Shown piece after piece: positions 9,249 through 18,424 of a stretch of DNA of 64,000 nt (the stretch's first letter is position 1; each line of letters starts with the position of its first letter). A program made the position numbers and the translations under genes. The stretch is taken from the NCBI GenBank assembly GCA_031291115.1, contig JARLJQ010000006.1:19765-83764 (forward strand), read 5' to 3'. Source of the DNA: Legionella sp. Its GTDB lineage: Bacteria > Pseudomonadota > Gammaproteobacteria > Legionellales > Legionellaceae. Below the pieces are notes generated by a model that had not been told where the DNA came from, made no database searches, and saw only the letters and a list, made by a program, of their open reading frames with translations.

Positions 9249-9965
9249 GTGGATGCTTTGGCTGCCTATAGCAAAGTTAATCAGCAAATCCAGGAAACGC
9301 TGGTAAAAAATCATGCCTTGTTGGTGAAACGTATCGCCCATCATTTATTGGGTCGTTTGCCACAAAGTGTTCAACTTGATGATTTAATACAGGCAGGGAT
9401 GCTCGGTCTCTTGGAAGCAACAAGACATTATGACTCTTCCAAAGGCGCCTCATTTGAAACTTATGCAGGAATTCGCATTAGAGGCTATATGCTTGACGAA
9501 GTCAGGAGAAATGATTGGGTTCCGCGTTCGGTTTATCGCAACTCAAGAATGATTTCGGAAGCAGTGAAACAAGTGGAACATCGGCATGGGCGTGAAGCCA
9601 AGGATTCTGAAATTGCTGCTGAACTAGGCTTGGAACTTAATGAATATCATGGCATGTTGAGCGATTCGGCAAGCAGTCATTTGTATGGTTTTGATGATTT
9701 GGGCGTAACGGATGATGCCTTGCAAGGAGAAGAGGGACGAACCTCCACGGAACCACATCTAAATGTGCTTCATAATGATTTAATGAGTCGTTTGGCTGAA
9801 GTAATTAAAGGGTTACCCCATAAAGAACAAATGGTCTTATCTTTGTACTATGAGCACGATTTGAACTTAAAAGAAATTGGGGAGGTTCTAGGAGTGAGTG
9901 AATCGCGAGTTTCACAAATTCTTAGTCAGGCAACACACCGTATTAAATCACGGTTACCGGAATAG
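9249..9965 (+). CDS. fliA: Flagellar sigma factor FliA (sigma-28)
   Basis: FliA directs RNA polymerase to late flagellar genes. I place the start at GTG 9249 (238 residues) because AAGGAGAG sits five to six bases upstream. The earlier in-frame GTG at 9231 has no site, and the ribosome binding site itself would fall inside its coding sequence. Region 2 includes HHLLGRLPQSVQLDDLIQAG and YAGIRIRGYMLDEVR; region 4 has LKEIGEVLGVSESRVSQI. The length matches FliA of other gammaproteobacteria. The anti-sigma factor FlgM is not in this window. Confidence 0.94.
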   Translation: MDALAAYSKVNQQIQETLVKNHALLVKRIAHHLLGRLPQSVQLDDLIQAGMLGLLEATRHYDSSKGASFETYAGIRIRGYMLDEVRRNDWVPRSVYRNSRMISEAVKQVEHRHGREAKDSEIAAELGLELNEYHGMLSDSASSHLYGFDDLGVTDDALQGEEGRTSTEPHLNVLHNDLMSRLAEVIKGLPHKEQMVLSLYYEHDLNLKEIGEVLGVSESRVSQILSQATHRIKSRLPE

Positions 9966-9972
9966 TGATAGT

Positions 9973-10740
9973 ATGGATGCATTAACTATAATTGGTCTAT
10001 TGACCAGCTTTTTGGCAATCATTATTGGGCAAATGTTTGAAGGCGGTAGCCTTGGCTCGTTGATGAATTTTCCAGCATTTTTGATTGTATTTGGCGGAAC
10101 TTTGGGGGCTGTTTTAGTACAAACCTCAATGCAGACATTTACAAGGGCATTAAAAATGCTTCCCTGGGCATTTAGGACACCACGCCTTGATTTTGAGGTG
10201 TGTAGGACCCGTATGTTTGAATTGGCTCGTAAAGCACGTCAAATGGGTATGCTGTCTCTGGAAGATCATCTGGAAATAGAAACCACTCCATTAATTAATA
10301 AAGGCTTGGAACTTTTGGTGATAGGTGTTGATAAACAAACCATAAGACAAGTTCTGGAATCAGAGATTGACCGAGTTGAATCCCATGATTTACGTGCTGC
10401 GCAGGTTTTTGAAAGTATGGGTGGATACAGCCCAACGATTGGAATCATCGGCGCTGTATTAGGTTTGATTCAGGTAATGCGTCATTTAGCCGAGCCCAGT
10501 GAGTTGGGTGTTGGTATTGCCGTAGCTTTCGTAGCTACAGTCTATGGTGTCGGTATGGCGAACCTGATTTTCTTACCTATTGCTACTAAATTAAAAAGTT
10601 GTGTTGCGCGTCAGGTGCATTTCGATGAGATGATTGTGGAAGGTATGGTTTCCATTGCGGCCAGTGAAAGTCCTGGTATTTTACTGTTGAAGTTAAATAA
10701 TTTCGGGCAGCATAAGAAAAATGAGATCAAGAAAGCATAA
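9973..10740 (+). CDS. motC: Flagellar stator subunit MotC/PomA-type (MotA family)
   Basis: This is the ion-channel stator subunit that converts ion flow into torque. ATG 9973 gives 255 residues, the length of MotC/PomA proteins rather than of enterobacterial MotA (about 295). An upstream in-frame ATG at 9898 lies inside fliA and would add a non-hydrophobic head. The family pattern is visible: membrane segments near the N-terminus, a cytoplasmic loop, then GGYSPTIGIIGAVLGLIQVM and GIAVAFVATVYGVGMANL. It sits just after fliA and overlaps the next gene by 20 bases. In Pseudomonas, cheYZAB lie between fliA and motC; here they are absent. Confidence 0.92.
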   Translation: MDALTIIGLLTSFLAIIIGQMFEGGSLGSLMNFPAFLIVFGGTLGAVLVQTSMQTFTRALKMLPWAFRTPRLDFEVCRTRMFELARKARQMGMLSLEDHLEIETTPLINKGLELLVIGVDKQTIRQVLESEIDRVESHDLRAAQVFESMGGYSPTIGIIGAVLGLIQVMRHLAEPSELGVGIAVAFVATVYGVGMANLIFLPIATKLKSCVARQVHFDEMIVEGMVSIAASESPGILLLKLNNFGQHKKNEIKKA

Positions 10741-11488
10741 AGAAGAAGAGCATGTTGATCAGCATCGTTGGGTTGTATCGTACGCTGATTTTATAACTTT
10801 ATTGTTTGCGTTTTTTGTCGTAATGTATGCTATTTCATCGGTTAATACTTCAAAATATAAATCTCTTTCTGAAGGGATGAAAACGGCGTTTAATAAAAAA
10901 GACAAACAGAATATTGCTCAATCCATTGAGGACATTAAAGAAGGGCCAAATACCAAAAGAGTCTATGGTAAATTTCAAGATGGTCTTGATGAAATAAATC
11001 AGTCTTTGTCTGAATTAGAAGACGCTAACTATAAGATTAATCGCCAGGAAGGCTGGATTGAGCTGGATATTAAATCAGGTGCTTTATTTGGTTCGGGAGA
11101 CGCGGATTTAAAATCGCAGGCTTTGGTTAAACTCATGCAGTTGGCTGCGAAAATAAAAAACTCCAACTCTATTGTTTCTATTGAAGGATATACCGATAAT
11201 ATGCCAATACAAACGCCTCAATATCCATCGAATTGGGAGCTTTCAGCGATGCGTTCGGCGGCAGTAGGGCGTGTTTTAAACGCCTACGGTATCCCTACAA
11301 ATCGTATAATGGTCACAGGTTATGGTGAACAGTACCCCATTGCTGATAATATTACAGACGCAGGTAAAAGTCTGAATCGTAGGGTGAGTATAATAATTGC
11401 AGTAAATAGGAAAACGAAACGCCTGCTCAATCCAGCGTTAAATCAACAAGCACATAGTGTGGTCGTAGGAGATAAGGAAATAAAATGA
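10721..11488 (+). CDS. motD: Flagellar stator subunit MotD/PomB-type (MotB family)
   Basis: This partner of the MotC-like protein anchors the stator to peptidoglycan. The 255-residue protein has one membrane segment (about 19-39) with the ion-binding aspartate D23 in VVSYADFITLLFAFF. A linker follows that may form the plug. The C-terminal OmpA-like peptidoglycan-binding domain includes SIEGYTDNMP, NWELSAMRS and LNRRVSI. It overlaps motC by 20 bases, so the two are probably made in fixed ratio. Proton or sodium use cannot be decided from the sequence. Confidence 0.93.
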   Translation: MRSRKHKEEEHVDQHRWVVSYADFITLLFAFFVVMYAISSVNTSKYKSLSEGMKTAFNKKDKQNIAQSIEDIKEGPNTKRVYGKFQDGLDEINQSLSELEDANYKINRQEGWIELDIKSGALFGSGDADLKSQALVKLMQLAAKIKNSNSIVSIEGYTDNMPIQTPQYPSNWELSAMRSAAVGRVLNAYGIPTNRIMVTGYGEQYPIADNITDAGKSLNRRVSIIIAVNRKTKRLLNPALNQQAHSVVVGDKEIK

Positions 11489-11889
11489 TAAATAGTATTG
11501 TGTTGAGTTTAAATGTAGTCATCTTTTTGTTTATTGGTAATTTTTTATTGAGCCAGCGTAAAAAAATTAATGAGCTTAATGAGCAATTGGAAAGTATGGC
11601 AAAATCTACAGAACAAATTGTTAGAGATCATCCAGTGCTGATCCATGCTGATTTGTTATTTTCCAAACAATTGAAAGAACTCAATACTCAATTAGTGAGT
11701 ATGGACAATCAATTACAAGGCTTGGAAAACAAGAGAGACAACGACGGCGGTTACCAACACGCTATGAAGATATTAGAAATGGGCGGCAACCGCGAAGAAA
11801 TCGTTGACAGCTGTCATTTATCTCCTGCAGAAGCCGAATTCTTGATGAACCTTCAGGCGTATCGCGCAGCAATGCAAACTTCATTGTAA
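11485..11889 (+). CDS. DUF2802-like membrane protein of the flagellar cluster
   Basis: A 134-residue protein with one N-terminal membrane segment (about 3-22), a coiled-coil stretch (about 24-95), and a short C-terminal helix-turn-helix-like part, MGGNREEIVDSCHLSPAEAEFL. A DUF2802 protein with this design is found at the end of the che/mot cluster in Pseudomonas and relatives; I assign it to that family from memory of the pattern. Function is unknown. It overlaps motD by four bases and closes the cluster. Confidence 0.75.
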   Translation: MINSIVLSLNVVIFLFIGNFLLSQRKKINELNEQLESMAKSTEQIVRDHPVLIHADLLFSKQLKELNTQLVSMDNQLQGLENKRDNDGGYQHAMKILEMGGNREEIVDSCHLSPAEAEFLMNLQAYRAAMQTSL

Positions 11890-11899
11890 TCGATATTTC

Positions 11900-11921
11900 C
11901 CTTCTCCCGTTCGGGAGAAGG
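11900..11921. terminator. Hairpin at the end of the flagellar cluster
   Basis: A perfect 10-bp inverted repeat (CCTTCTCCCG, TT loop, CGGGAGAAGG) begins 11 bases after the last flagellar stop codon. The T-run is poor (TATAATTG follows). The same stem recurs inside another repeat at 34513-34544, so it may be a mobile hairpin module serving as a terminator here. Confidence 0.5.
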
Positions 11922-11955
11922 TATAATTGTTAACTTATCAAATGACCCGAACACG

Positions 11956-12037
11956 GTTATCCAGAGCGAAGCGAAGGACCTCCCCTAAAATAACACCGAA
12001 CCATCTTCAGGAGGCCCTTCGCTTTACTCTGGACGAC
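11956..12037. repeat. Palindromic intergenic repeat, copy 3
   Basis: Left arm ATCCAGAGCGAAGCGAAGGA; right arm CCTTCGCTTTACTCTGGACG, with a few mismatches. It lies between the flagellar cluster and prfB. Confidence 0.85.
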
Positions 12038-12133
12038 GGTGTTTATTATAAATATTTGACAATTGGCGTTTTTTTATAGCCACAAATCCCGTTTCGCGGT
12101 AAAATTCCATGCTAATTTTTTGAAGAGACATTT

Positions 12134-13241
12134 ATGTTGGAAGTGAACCAAATTAACCTGCATCTGGTGGATCTGGATAAGCGTATTGAAGCGCTTCGGG
12201 GGTATCTTTGACTTTGAGAGCAAAAATGAGCGCTTAGAAGAAGTTGTCCGTGAATTGGAATCTTCTACTGTATGGAATAATCCGGAAACTGCTCAGGCAT
12301 TAGGTCGCGAGAGAACTCAGCTTGAAGACGTTGTTTTTACTCTAATCCGATTAGGTCAATCTGTAATTGATTTAAGCGAGCTTTTTGAGTTAGCACGCGA
12401 AGAAGATGACGAGCAGACCATTAATGAAATCAGTACCGAATTACAAACTGTAGAACAACAAGTCGCAGGCCTGGAATTCAGACGGATGTTTTCCGGAAAA
12501 ATGGATACCTGTAGTGCCTTCTTAGACATTCAATCGGGCTCTGGTGGTACAGAGGCTCAAGATTGGGCTGAAATGATCCTGCGTATGTATTTACGCTGGT
12601 CTGAGCAGCATGGATTTACGGCAGAGCTTATAGAGTGTTCTGCGGGTGATGTGGCTGGAATTAAAAGCGCCACAATTCATATTACCGGTGAATACGCTTT
12701 TGGATGGTTGCGCACGGAAACAGGCGTACATCGTTTAGTTCGTAAATCACCTTTTGACTCAGGTAACAGAAGACATACTTCTTTTGCGGCAGTTTTTATT
12801 TCGCCTGAAATTGATGACAATATAGAAATTGAAATTAATCCTGCGGATTTACGCATTGATACCTATCGTGCTTCAGGAGCCGGTGGTCAGCACGTTAACC
12901 GAACGGATTCTGCAGTGCGAATTACTCATGGTCCAAGCGGTATCGTGGTTCAATGTCAAAATGACCGCAGTCAGCATCGTAATAAAGATCAAGCAATGAA
13001 GCAATTGCGTGCCAAATTATATGAATTGGAAATGCAGAAAAAAAATGCAGAGCAGCAAGCATTGGAAGCAAATAAATCAGATATCGGTTGGGGATCACAA
13101 ATTCGTTCTTACGTATTAGATCAATCTCGTATTAAAGATCTGCGCACTGGTGTTGAAACGAGCAATACCCAGGCAGTACTAGATGGTGCATTGGATCAAT
13201 TTATTGAAGCCAGTTTAAAGGCAGGAGTAGGGGCAGCATGA
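12134..13241 (+). CDS. prfB: Peptide chain release factor 2, with programmed +1 frameshift
   Basis: RF2 ends translation at UGA and UAA. The coding sequence is join(12134..12208, 12210..13241), 368 residues, close to the 365 of E. coli. Translation from ATG 12134 ([20 protein letters not shown]) meets an in-frame TGA at 12209. The slip site GGGGGTATCTTTGAC is nearly identical to that of E. coli, and the +1 frame continues as [11 protein letters not shown]. The specificity motif SPF lies in [11 protein letters not shown], and the peptidyl-tRNA hydrolysis motif GGQ in [12 protein letters not shown]. The stop overlaps the lysS start (ATGA), the usual prfB-lysS arrangement. Confidence 0.97.
12199..12212 (+). 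promoter_or_regulatory. prfB +1 frameshift site (autoregulation)
   Basis: An internal Shine-Dalgarno-like GGGGG lies three bases before CTT TGA C. This is the known RF2 feedback device: low RF2 lets ribosomes pause at TGA and slip +1, restoring synthesis. All elements (internal site, slippery CTT, TGA followed by C) are present. Confidence 0.95.
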
Positions 13242-14734
13242 TAGAAGAACAGGTAGAACATTTAGATGAAAGCGAAGTCTATCAAATCCGCAAACAAAAA
13301 TTAGCGGACTTACGCGAAGCGGGTTTTAATTACCCAAATGAGTTTCGTCGTGAAGATTTAGCCGCTGACTTGGCGCGTGATTATACAGAATTTGATAAAG
13401 AAACGCTGGCAGAAAAAAAGGTTAAAGCCGTTGTTGCCGGCCGTATCGTGTTACGTCGAATTATGGGAAAAGCGAGCTTTTTCCATATTCAAGACGTTTC
13501 TGGACGCGTTCAAATTTATATTCGCGCAAATGACCTTCCTGAAGAATACGAGCAATTCAAGCATTGGGATTTAGGCGATATCGTTGGTGTTCGTGGTGAA
13601 TTATTTAAAACCAATACCAATGAACTGACTCTAAATGCCGAGTATATTGAGCTGCTGACTAAATCTCTAAGACCTTTACCTGATAAATTCCATGGCTTGG
13701 CAGATCAAGAAGTTAAATACCGTAAGCGCTATGTTGATTTAATTGCTAATGAAGAAAGCCGCGCTACATTTTTAACCCGCTCACGCATGATTCAAGCTTT
13801 TAGACAATTCATGGACTCACAACAGTTTCTTGAAGTAGAAACACCCATGATGCATCCAATTCCTGGAGGCGCTGTGGCGCGACCTTTCGTAACGCATCAT
13901 AACAGCCTTGATATGACGATGTATTTACGAATTGCTCCTGAGCTGTATCTGAAGCGTTTGGTTGTCGGTGGCTTTGAGCGTGTTTATGAAATTAACCGTA
14001 ACTTCCGTAATGAGGGCATTTCGACACGTCATAATCCTGAGTTTACTATGGTTGAGTTTTATCAGGCTTATGCTGATTATAATGATTTGATGAATTTTAC
14101 TGAGCAGTTATTACAGTATTTATGCGATGTAGTATTAGGTACGCGTGAAGTGGAATATCAAGGCCAGATGATTGATTTTAGCAAGTCGTTTGCACGTATG
14201 ACGGTGAAAGAAGCCGTGTTGAAATATCATCCGGACATTACTCTTCAGCAATTAGAAAATGTTGCAGAATGTCGTAAAATTCTTCAGAAAAAAGGTTTTG
14301 CGTTTAAAGAAACGGATGGTTTAGGTAAATTGCAAATGATTCTATTTGAAGAAACAGTAGAACATCAATTATTCCAACCAACATTTATTACTGCATACCC
14401 AACAGAAATATCACCGTTGGCACGTCGTAGTAATGATGATCCTGATGTGACGGATCGCTTTGAGTTCTTTATCGCGGGTCGTGAAATAGCTAACGGATTT
14501 TCAGAGTTAAATGACTCAGAAGATCAGGCAGAGCGTTTCCGTAAACAAGTTGAAGAAAAAGATGCTGGTGATGTTGAAGCAATGCATTACGACAGCGATT
14601 ACATCGAAGCTTTGGAATATGGATTACCACCAACAGCTGGTGAAGGGATAGGAATTGATAGACTGGTAATGTTATTTACTAACTCGCAATCAATTCGTGA
14701 TGTTATTTTATTTCCTCATTTACGTCATAATTAA
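13238..14734 (+). CDS. lysS: Lysyl-tRNA synthetase, class II
   Basis: LysRS charges tRNA-Lys. The 498-residue protein has an N-terminal OB-fold anticodon-binding domain (about 60-155, [15 protein letters not shown] and GRVQIYI) and the class II catalytic core. Motif 2 shows as [20 protein letters not shown] and motif 3 as [12 protein letters not shown] near the C-terminus. Length and order (prfB-lysS, four-base overlap) are standard. No recoding or editing anomaly is visible. A palindromic repeat follows the stop codon. Confidence 0.97.
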   Translation: MIEEQVEHLDESEVYQIRKQKLADLREAGFNYPNEFRREDLAADLARDYTEFDKETLAEKKVKAVVAGRIVLRRIMGKASFFHIQDVSGRVQIYIRANDLPEEYEQFKHWDLGDIVGVRGELFKTNTNELTLNAEYIELLTKSLRPLPDKFHGLADQEVKYRKRYVDLIANEESRATFLTRSRMIQAFRQFMDSQQFLEVETPMMHPIPGGAVARPFVTHHNSLDMTMYLRIAPELYLKRLVVGGFERVYEINRNFRNEGISTRHNPEFTMVEFYQAYADYNDLMNFTEQLLQYLCDVVLGTREVEYQGQMIDFSKSFARMTVKEAVLKYHPDITLQQLENVAECRKILQKKGFAFKETDGLGKLQMILFEETVEHQLFQPTFITAYPTEISPLARRSNDDPDVTDRFEFFIAGREIANGFSELNDSEDQAERFRKQVEEKDAGDVEAMHYDSDYIEALEYGLPPTAGEGIGIDRLVMLFTNSQSIRDVILFPHLRHN

Positions 14735-14740
14735 AATGCC

Positions 14741-14822
14741 GTCATCCAGAGCGAAGCGAAGGATCTCCTGAAGGTGGCTCAGTGCCATTTGAGGGGAGGT
14801 CCTTCGCTTCGCTCTGGATGAC
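14741..14822. repeat. Palindromic intergenic repeat, copy 4
   Basis: Left arm ATCCAGAGCGAAGCGAAGGA and right arm TCCTTCGCTTCGCTCTGGAT are perfect complements. Compared with copy 1 (GCGTAGCG/CGCTACGC), both arms changed together, i.e. covariation. It begins six bases after the lysS stop and ends 15 bases before the next start. Confidence 0.92.
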
Positions 14823-14837
14823 CTATTAAGGTGATTT

Positions 14838-15929
14838 ATGTCTATTGCTAAAACAATTCAAAAAGTAGTTGCTTATGTGAAACAAGCGCAGGACATTGCC
14901 TTATTTGCGACAATGGCTGACTCGCGTTGGTATGCAGCATTTGGTGCTTCGCCTTTATTTTTTGTGATGTTGCCTTTTATTGGGCTTTTAATGACTGTAA
15001 ATGCCTTAATCAATAGTTATCATCTTGTTAAAGCACCTAATAAAAATATTGACACCTGGTTTAGTTTTATTGCCTCAGCACTCTGCGCGGGTTTAGCCAG
15101 TATTTCACTTTATGGTGGGGCAATATCAGTGTTCATAGGAGCGAGCTTTGCTGCAGGCCCCTGGTTCTTCTTTAGTAGCCTGATGGTAGCACTGACGCAC
15201 CAATCCTTAATGCTCGGTATTAACTTCTATAGAGCTTATGAGTCATTACCTGGTAGCGCTCAGCGTATGCACCATTTTCAAGCTGCTTTAAATAACTTAT
15301 TTATCTTTGGATTGCTAGCTGCAATTACAGGTTCTGTTGTTTTTGTCATGCTTCTTCCTACTGTTGCACCTGCAGTCGGTGTGGTATGTGCCATCGCCGC
15401 GGTTGGATTCACCGTACTTGATATTCTGTGGAGAGCGCTTCCACATAACTTCAAATTAGTCATCAAAGGCGCATTGCATTTGGGAAAACCTGATTTAACC
15501 CAGGTTTATCCCTTAGGTCCAATTCCATCAGAAACTTTAAAAAAATCTCATGATGCAAATCCAAATCAACATCGATTATTTACTCGTTTTGTATACAGTG
15601 AACAAGTTAATATCCTGGACAAAGAAGATGCAAGCGATTATTTAATTCAAATAATTGAAGAAAAAATTCAATCTTATAAACCAGATGTTGTGGCTCAAAA
15701 TGAAAAAATAGCTCAGAAAATTTCTTTGCTAAAGAGTCTTTTAAATTCTTTAACAGAGTCTACTGAGGTATCTCGAAAAGACTTATTAACGGAATATCCT
15801 TTAGCGTTTCAAAGTTTTTTTGTTGAAAAAGGTGAGGTAGAACAGATCTTTGATGCGTTTGTAGCCATTCAAAATAAACCTGTGATGGATGAAGATACTG
15901 AATTACTATCAGAAATAAGCTTTGCATAA
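14838..15929 (+). CDS. Orphan multi-pass membrane protein
   Basis: I do not recognise this 363-residue protein. Residues about 30-215 contain five to six hydrophobic segments (for example FFVMLPFIGLLMTVNALI, LFIFGLLAAITGSVVFVML and AVGVVCAIAAVGFTVLDIL). A soluble C-terminal part of about 140 residues is rich in Lys and Glu, with a helical stretch near EEKIQSYKPDVVAQNEKIAQK. The C-terminus is acidic (DEDTELLSEISFA). ATG 14838 follows AAGGTG. The flanking repeats and lack of operon partners suggest an accessory gene; an effector role is possible but rests only on the acidic tail and host style. Confidence 0.75.
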   Translation: MSIAKTIQKVVAYVKQAQDIALFATMADSRWYAAFGASPLFFVMLPFIGLLMTVNALINSYHLVKAPNKNIDTWFSFIASALCAGLASISLYGGAISVFIGASFAAGPWFFFSSLMVALTHQSLMLGINFYRAYESLPGSAQRMHHFQAALNNLFIFGLLAAITGSVVFVMLLPTVAPAVGVVCAIAAVGFTVLDILWRALPHNFKLVIKGALHLGKPDLTQVYPLGPIPSETLKKSHDANPNQHRLFTRFVYSEQVNILDKEDASDYLIQIIEEKIQSYKPDVVAQNEKIAQKISLLKSLLNSLTESTEVSRKDLLTEYPLAFQSFFVEKGEVEQIFDAFVAIQNKPVMDEDTELLSEISFA

Positions 15930-15948
15930 AATTGTAGCCAAAAATACC

Positions 15949-15990
15949 GTCATCCAGGGTGTAGCGAGTAGTGTATGGGGAGGATCCACG
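15949..15990. repeat. Degenerate remnant of the palindromic repeat
   Basis: GTCATCCAGGGTGTAGCG resembles the left arm of the repeat family; only a trace of the right half (GGGGAGGATCC) remains. It lies between two convergent genes. Confidence 0.5.
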
Positions 15991-16009
15991 TTCCCAGTAT
16001 ATTTATTTG

Positions 16010-16510
16010 TTAAGGGAAGTCATACAATAGTAAACCGTTATTATCGTTACCATTGCTGATGTTACAAGACCAATCTACGTTTAATTGTTTTTTTTGACTA
16101 ACTGGATCAAAAAAATCGATATGAATAGTTGCAGTGTTATCATCAAAGACTTTCAATTGTGCAAATACGGTCAAGAATGTTCCTGTGGATGATTCTATAG
16201 ACGTTTTAATCGAGGTTGTAACTGTATCTTGCAATGCGCCACTAAGTTGCTCCTGAGCATGCAGGTATTCTGTAAAATTAAAACGAGTCGTAGCCCCATC
16301 AAATCTTTTTATGATTTGAGTTCGGATGTTCTGGTTTTTTTCATTTATAACAAGACAATTATTAAAATTAATGATCGCTTTAACATCATCTGCACTATCA
16401 ACTGCGGTAACTAATTGAGTGAAATTGATCAGAAGGGGGGCTGTAGCATAAGCGTTGTTTAGGGTTAACGTGAACAAAATACTCAATAAAGTGGATTGAA
16501 AAACTCTCAT
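16010..16510 (-). CDS. Putative secreted or periplasmic protein, unknown function
   Basis: A 166-residue orphan. An N-terminal signal peptide is visible (MRVFQSTLLSILFTLTLNNAYA, cleavage probable after AYA). ATG 16510 is preferred over ATG 16516, because GGAGG is six bases upstream of the former and abuts the latter. The mature part has two cysteines (in NFNNCLVI and DWSCNIS) that could form a disulfide. It ends with the segment NDNNGLLLYDFP. I see no known domain. It may be cotranscribed with nothing: the next gene on this strand begins after it with a 147-bp gap upstream. Confidence 0.7.
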   Translation of the reverse strand: MRVFQSTLLSILFTLTLNNAYATAPLLINFTQLVTAVDSADDVKAIINFNNCLVINEKNQNIRTQIIKRFDGATTRFNFTEYLHAQEQLSGALQDTVTTSIKTSIESSTGTFLTVFAQLKVFDDNTATIHIDFFDPVSQKKQLNVDWSCNISNGNDNNGLLLYDFP

Positions 16511-16657
16511 TTGCATCCTCCATGATTTATTACAAAAGAATCGTTTTTAATCAAAACGCACTTTAATTGTATTACACCATTTAATAATAGCCAGTTTTTT
16601 CTGTCGAATAATATGTTAGTCTATGAGATTAAATAGATTTTTTAACAAAGCATATCT

Positions 16658-17461
16658 TTAAGTAGACTTTCGAAAACGCCCAACGGAATTTAAGCGAGTT
16701 AATCTATTAAAGAGGTTCGTTGATTTGCTCCCCAGTTTTTTTTCCAATTCAACAATAGACGATTTGAACTGCTGAAGTGCATTAACGGGTTCTTTGCTGG
16801 CAAACACCACATGGTTATTATCTGCTACGGTTTTATAAATAAATACATCAGTAAAAATACTGCACATAAATTTAAAAAAAGAGGTGTTTTGATCGGGGAT
16901 GTCGTGGTAGTTAATTACCAGCCAGCCTTTTTTACTTAACACTCGATGACATTGACTTACAAAATTTTGCTGCATCTGCAATGGATTCATGCAATACGCG
17001 GAGAACATATCTGCAAAAATAATATCTGTGCTCGCTGCATTGCTATTATTTAATTGATATTCTGCATCGCTAATAGTGATGTTTATCTTCTTATTAATGG
17101 GTATTCCAAAAAATTCAGAAGCAACTTCATACACACGCTGTCGCAATTCAATGGCTTGCACCTCACATTGCGGCAGTAGATTGTGCAAGCTTCGCAATAG
17201 ACATCCCCCACCCAATCCTAAAATAACGGCATGGCGCGGCTTAATAAAGGCAAGAGTTAGCATCATGGCACGTGTATATTCATGTACCAGGCTCGATGGA
17301 TTTCTCAAATCAATACTGCTTTGATCAAAATTTGAATCAAAAGTTAAAACGCGATAGGGGGAGCGCTCTATAACCAGAATATCACCAAATTCATCGTTGG
17401 TACGAAAGATGATGGGATCACCGTATAGATCATATTCTTTTGCGGTACAGTTATTGGTCAA
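16658..17461 (-). CDS. Spermidine synthase-like (SAM-fold) protein
   Basis: A 267-residue protein with a Rossmann-type SAM-binding core. HAVILGLGGGCLLRSLH is the glycine-rich motif I, VQAIELRQRVYEVASEFF follows as in spermidine synthases, and ADMFSAYCMNPLQM stands where the synthase active-site aspartates are expected. It is probably a spermidine-synthase-fold protein rather than proven SpeE; many such orphans have other or unknown roles. The start is a TTG at 17461, since a stop lies directly upstream in frame; no clear ribosome binding site is seen. It lies 13 bases after rlmH and may share its transcript. Confidence 0.7.
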   Translation of the reverse strand: MTNNCTAKEYDLYGDPIIFRTNDEFGDILVIERSPYRVLTFDSNFDQSSIDLRNPSSLVHEYTRAMMLTLAFIKPRHAVILGLGGGCLLRSLHNLLPQCEVQAIELRQRVYEVASEFFGIPINKKINITISDAEYQLNNSNAASTDIIFADMFSAYCMNPLQMQQNFVSQCHRVLSKKGWLVINYHDIPDQNTSFFKFMCSIFTDVFIYKTVADNNHVVFASKEPVNALQQFKSSIVELEKKLGSKSTNLFNRLTRLNSVGRFRKST

Positions 17462-17474
17462 TTAGTGCACTCAA

Positions 17475-17945
17475 TTATTTATGATAGGGATGATTATTAA
17501 TGATTGTCCATGCTCTGTATAAAGTCTCTAACAGGATAATACGTACTAAAGGATGAGGAAGTGTTAGTTTTGATAAAGACCAGCGTTCATTGCACAGTTT
17601 AAGCGTTTCTTGTGATAAGCCTTCCGGACCGCCAATTAAAAAACAAAGATGACTTGCTGTTTGTTGCAGCTGAGTTATTTTTTGCGCCAGCTCTTCGCTA
17701 CCAAATGATTTCCCTTCAATTTCCAGAGCAATAATGCGCGCGCCATTAGGCAAGGCTTCTTTGATTAACGCAGATTCCTTTTCCATGATACGTGCTAAAT
17801 CAGATGATTTGCTGCGACGAATTAAGGGGATTTCAATGATTTTTAATTGAATACCGTCATTAAAGCGTTTCGCATAATCATTTGATCCTTGCGCTACCCA
17901 GTCAGGCATTTTATTGCCTAAAGTAATGACGGTAATTTTCAGCAT
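17475..17945 (-). CDS. rlmH: 23S rRNA pseudouridine1915 N3-methyltransferase RlmH
   Basis: RlmH is a SPOUT methyltransferase that modifies pseudouridine 1915 of 23S rRNA in 70S ribosomes. The 156-residue length is standard. The C-terminal knot includes [11 protein letters not shown] (SAM site) and [24 protein letters not shown], both highly conserved. It follows rsfS after two bases, the usual rsfS-rlmH pair. Confidence 0.96.
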   Translation of the reverse strand: MLKITVITLGNKMPDWVAQGSNDYAKRFNDGIQLKIIEIPLIRRSKSSDLARIMEKESALIKEALPNGARIIALEIEGKSFGSEELAQKITQLQQTASHLCFLIGGPEGLSQETLKLCNERWSLSKLTLPHPLVRIILLETLYRAWTIINNHPYHK

Positions 17946-17947
17946 AA

Positions 17948-18283
17948 TTAGGCTTTAGTTCGCTCTTCCCAAAGCTCTTCCAAATTATAGAATTCGCGGC
18001 TTTCAGGTTGCATGACATGGAGAATGAAGTCGCCAAAATCAACCAGCGCCCAGTCACCACTTTCAAGACCAGTACAATTCATGGCAGGCATACCGGCTGC
18101 CTTCATGTCTTCCATCACTTTTTGAGCAATAGCTTTAACATGGCGCGAAGCACGGCCTGAAACAATCACCATATAATCAGTAATGGTTGTTTGTTTATGA
18201 ACATCGATCACTTTAACGTCTACGGCCTGGATGTCTTCAAGTGAGATTAAAAGTTTAGCTAACATTGGATTTTCTGCTGACAT
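17948..18283 (-). CDS. rsfS: Ribosomal silencing factor RsfS
   Basis: RsfS binds ribosomal protein uL14 and blocks subunit joining in starvation. The 111-residue protein has the family core: [36 protein letters not shown] and [17 protein letters not shown] followed by [10 protein letters not shown]. It is placed directly before rlmH. The usual upstream nadD is not adjacent; the next gene upstream is a divergently unrelated transporter end, so rsfS must have its own promoter in the 141-bp gap. Confidence 0.96.
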   Translation of the reverse strand: MSAENPMLAKLLISLEDIQAVDVKVIDVHKQTTITDYMVIVSGRASRHVKAIAQKVMEDMKAAGMPAMNCTGLESGDWALVDFGDFILHVMQPESREFYNLEELWEERTKA

Positions 18284-18424
18284 AAGTAGTGTATTCTTCT
18301 CTAAAAAAAGCTCTAAATTGTACCAGTATTCTATTTATATAAAAAGGTATTTTTTATCACTTACTAAGTTTAAGGAATCAGGTCGCTGCCAATTCTCTGG
18401 AGCCGCTGCCTGAAGTTATTCAAG

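Noticed and set aside
12186..12209. prfB starting at an ATG-less upstream codon in the second frame
   Set aside because: The frame reaches back only because of the programmed frameshift; the true start is ATG 12134 in the other frame.
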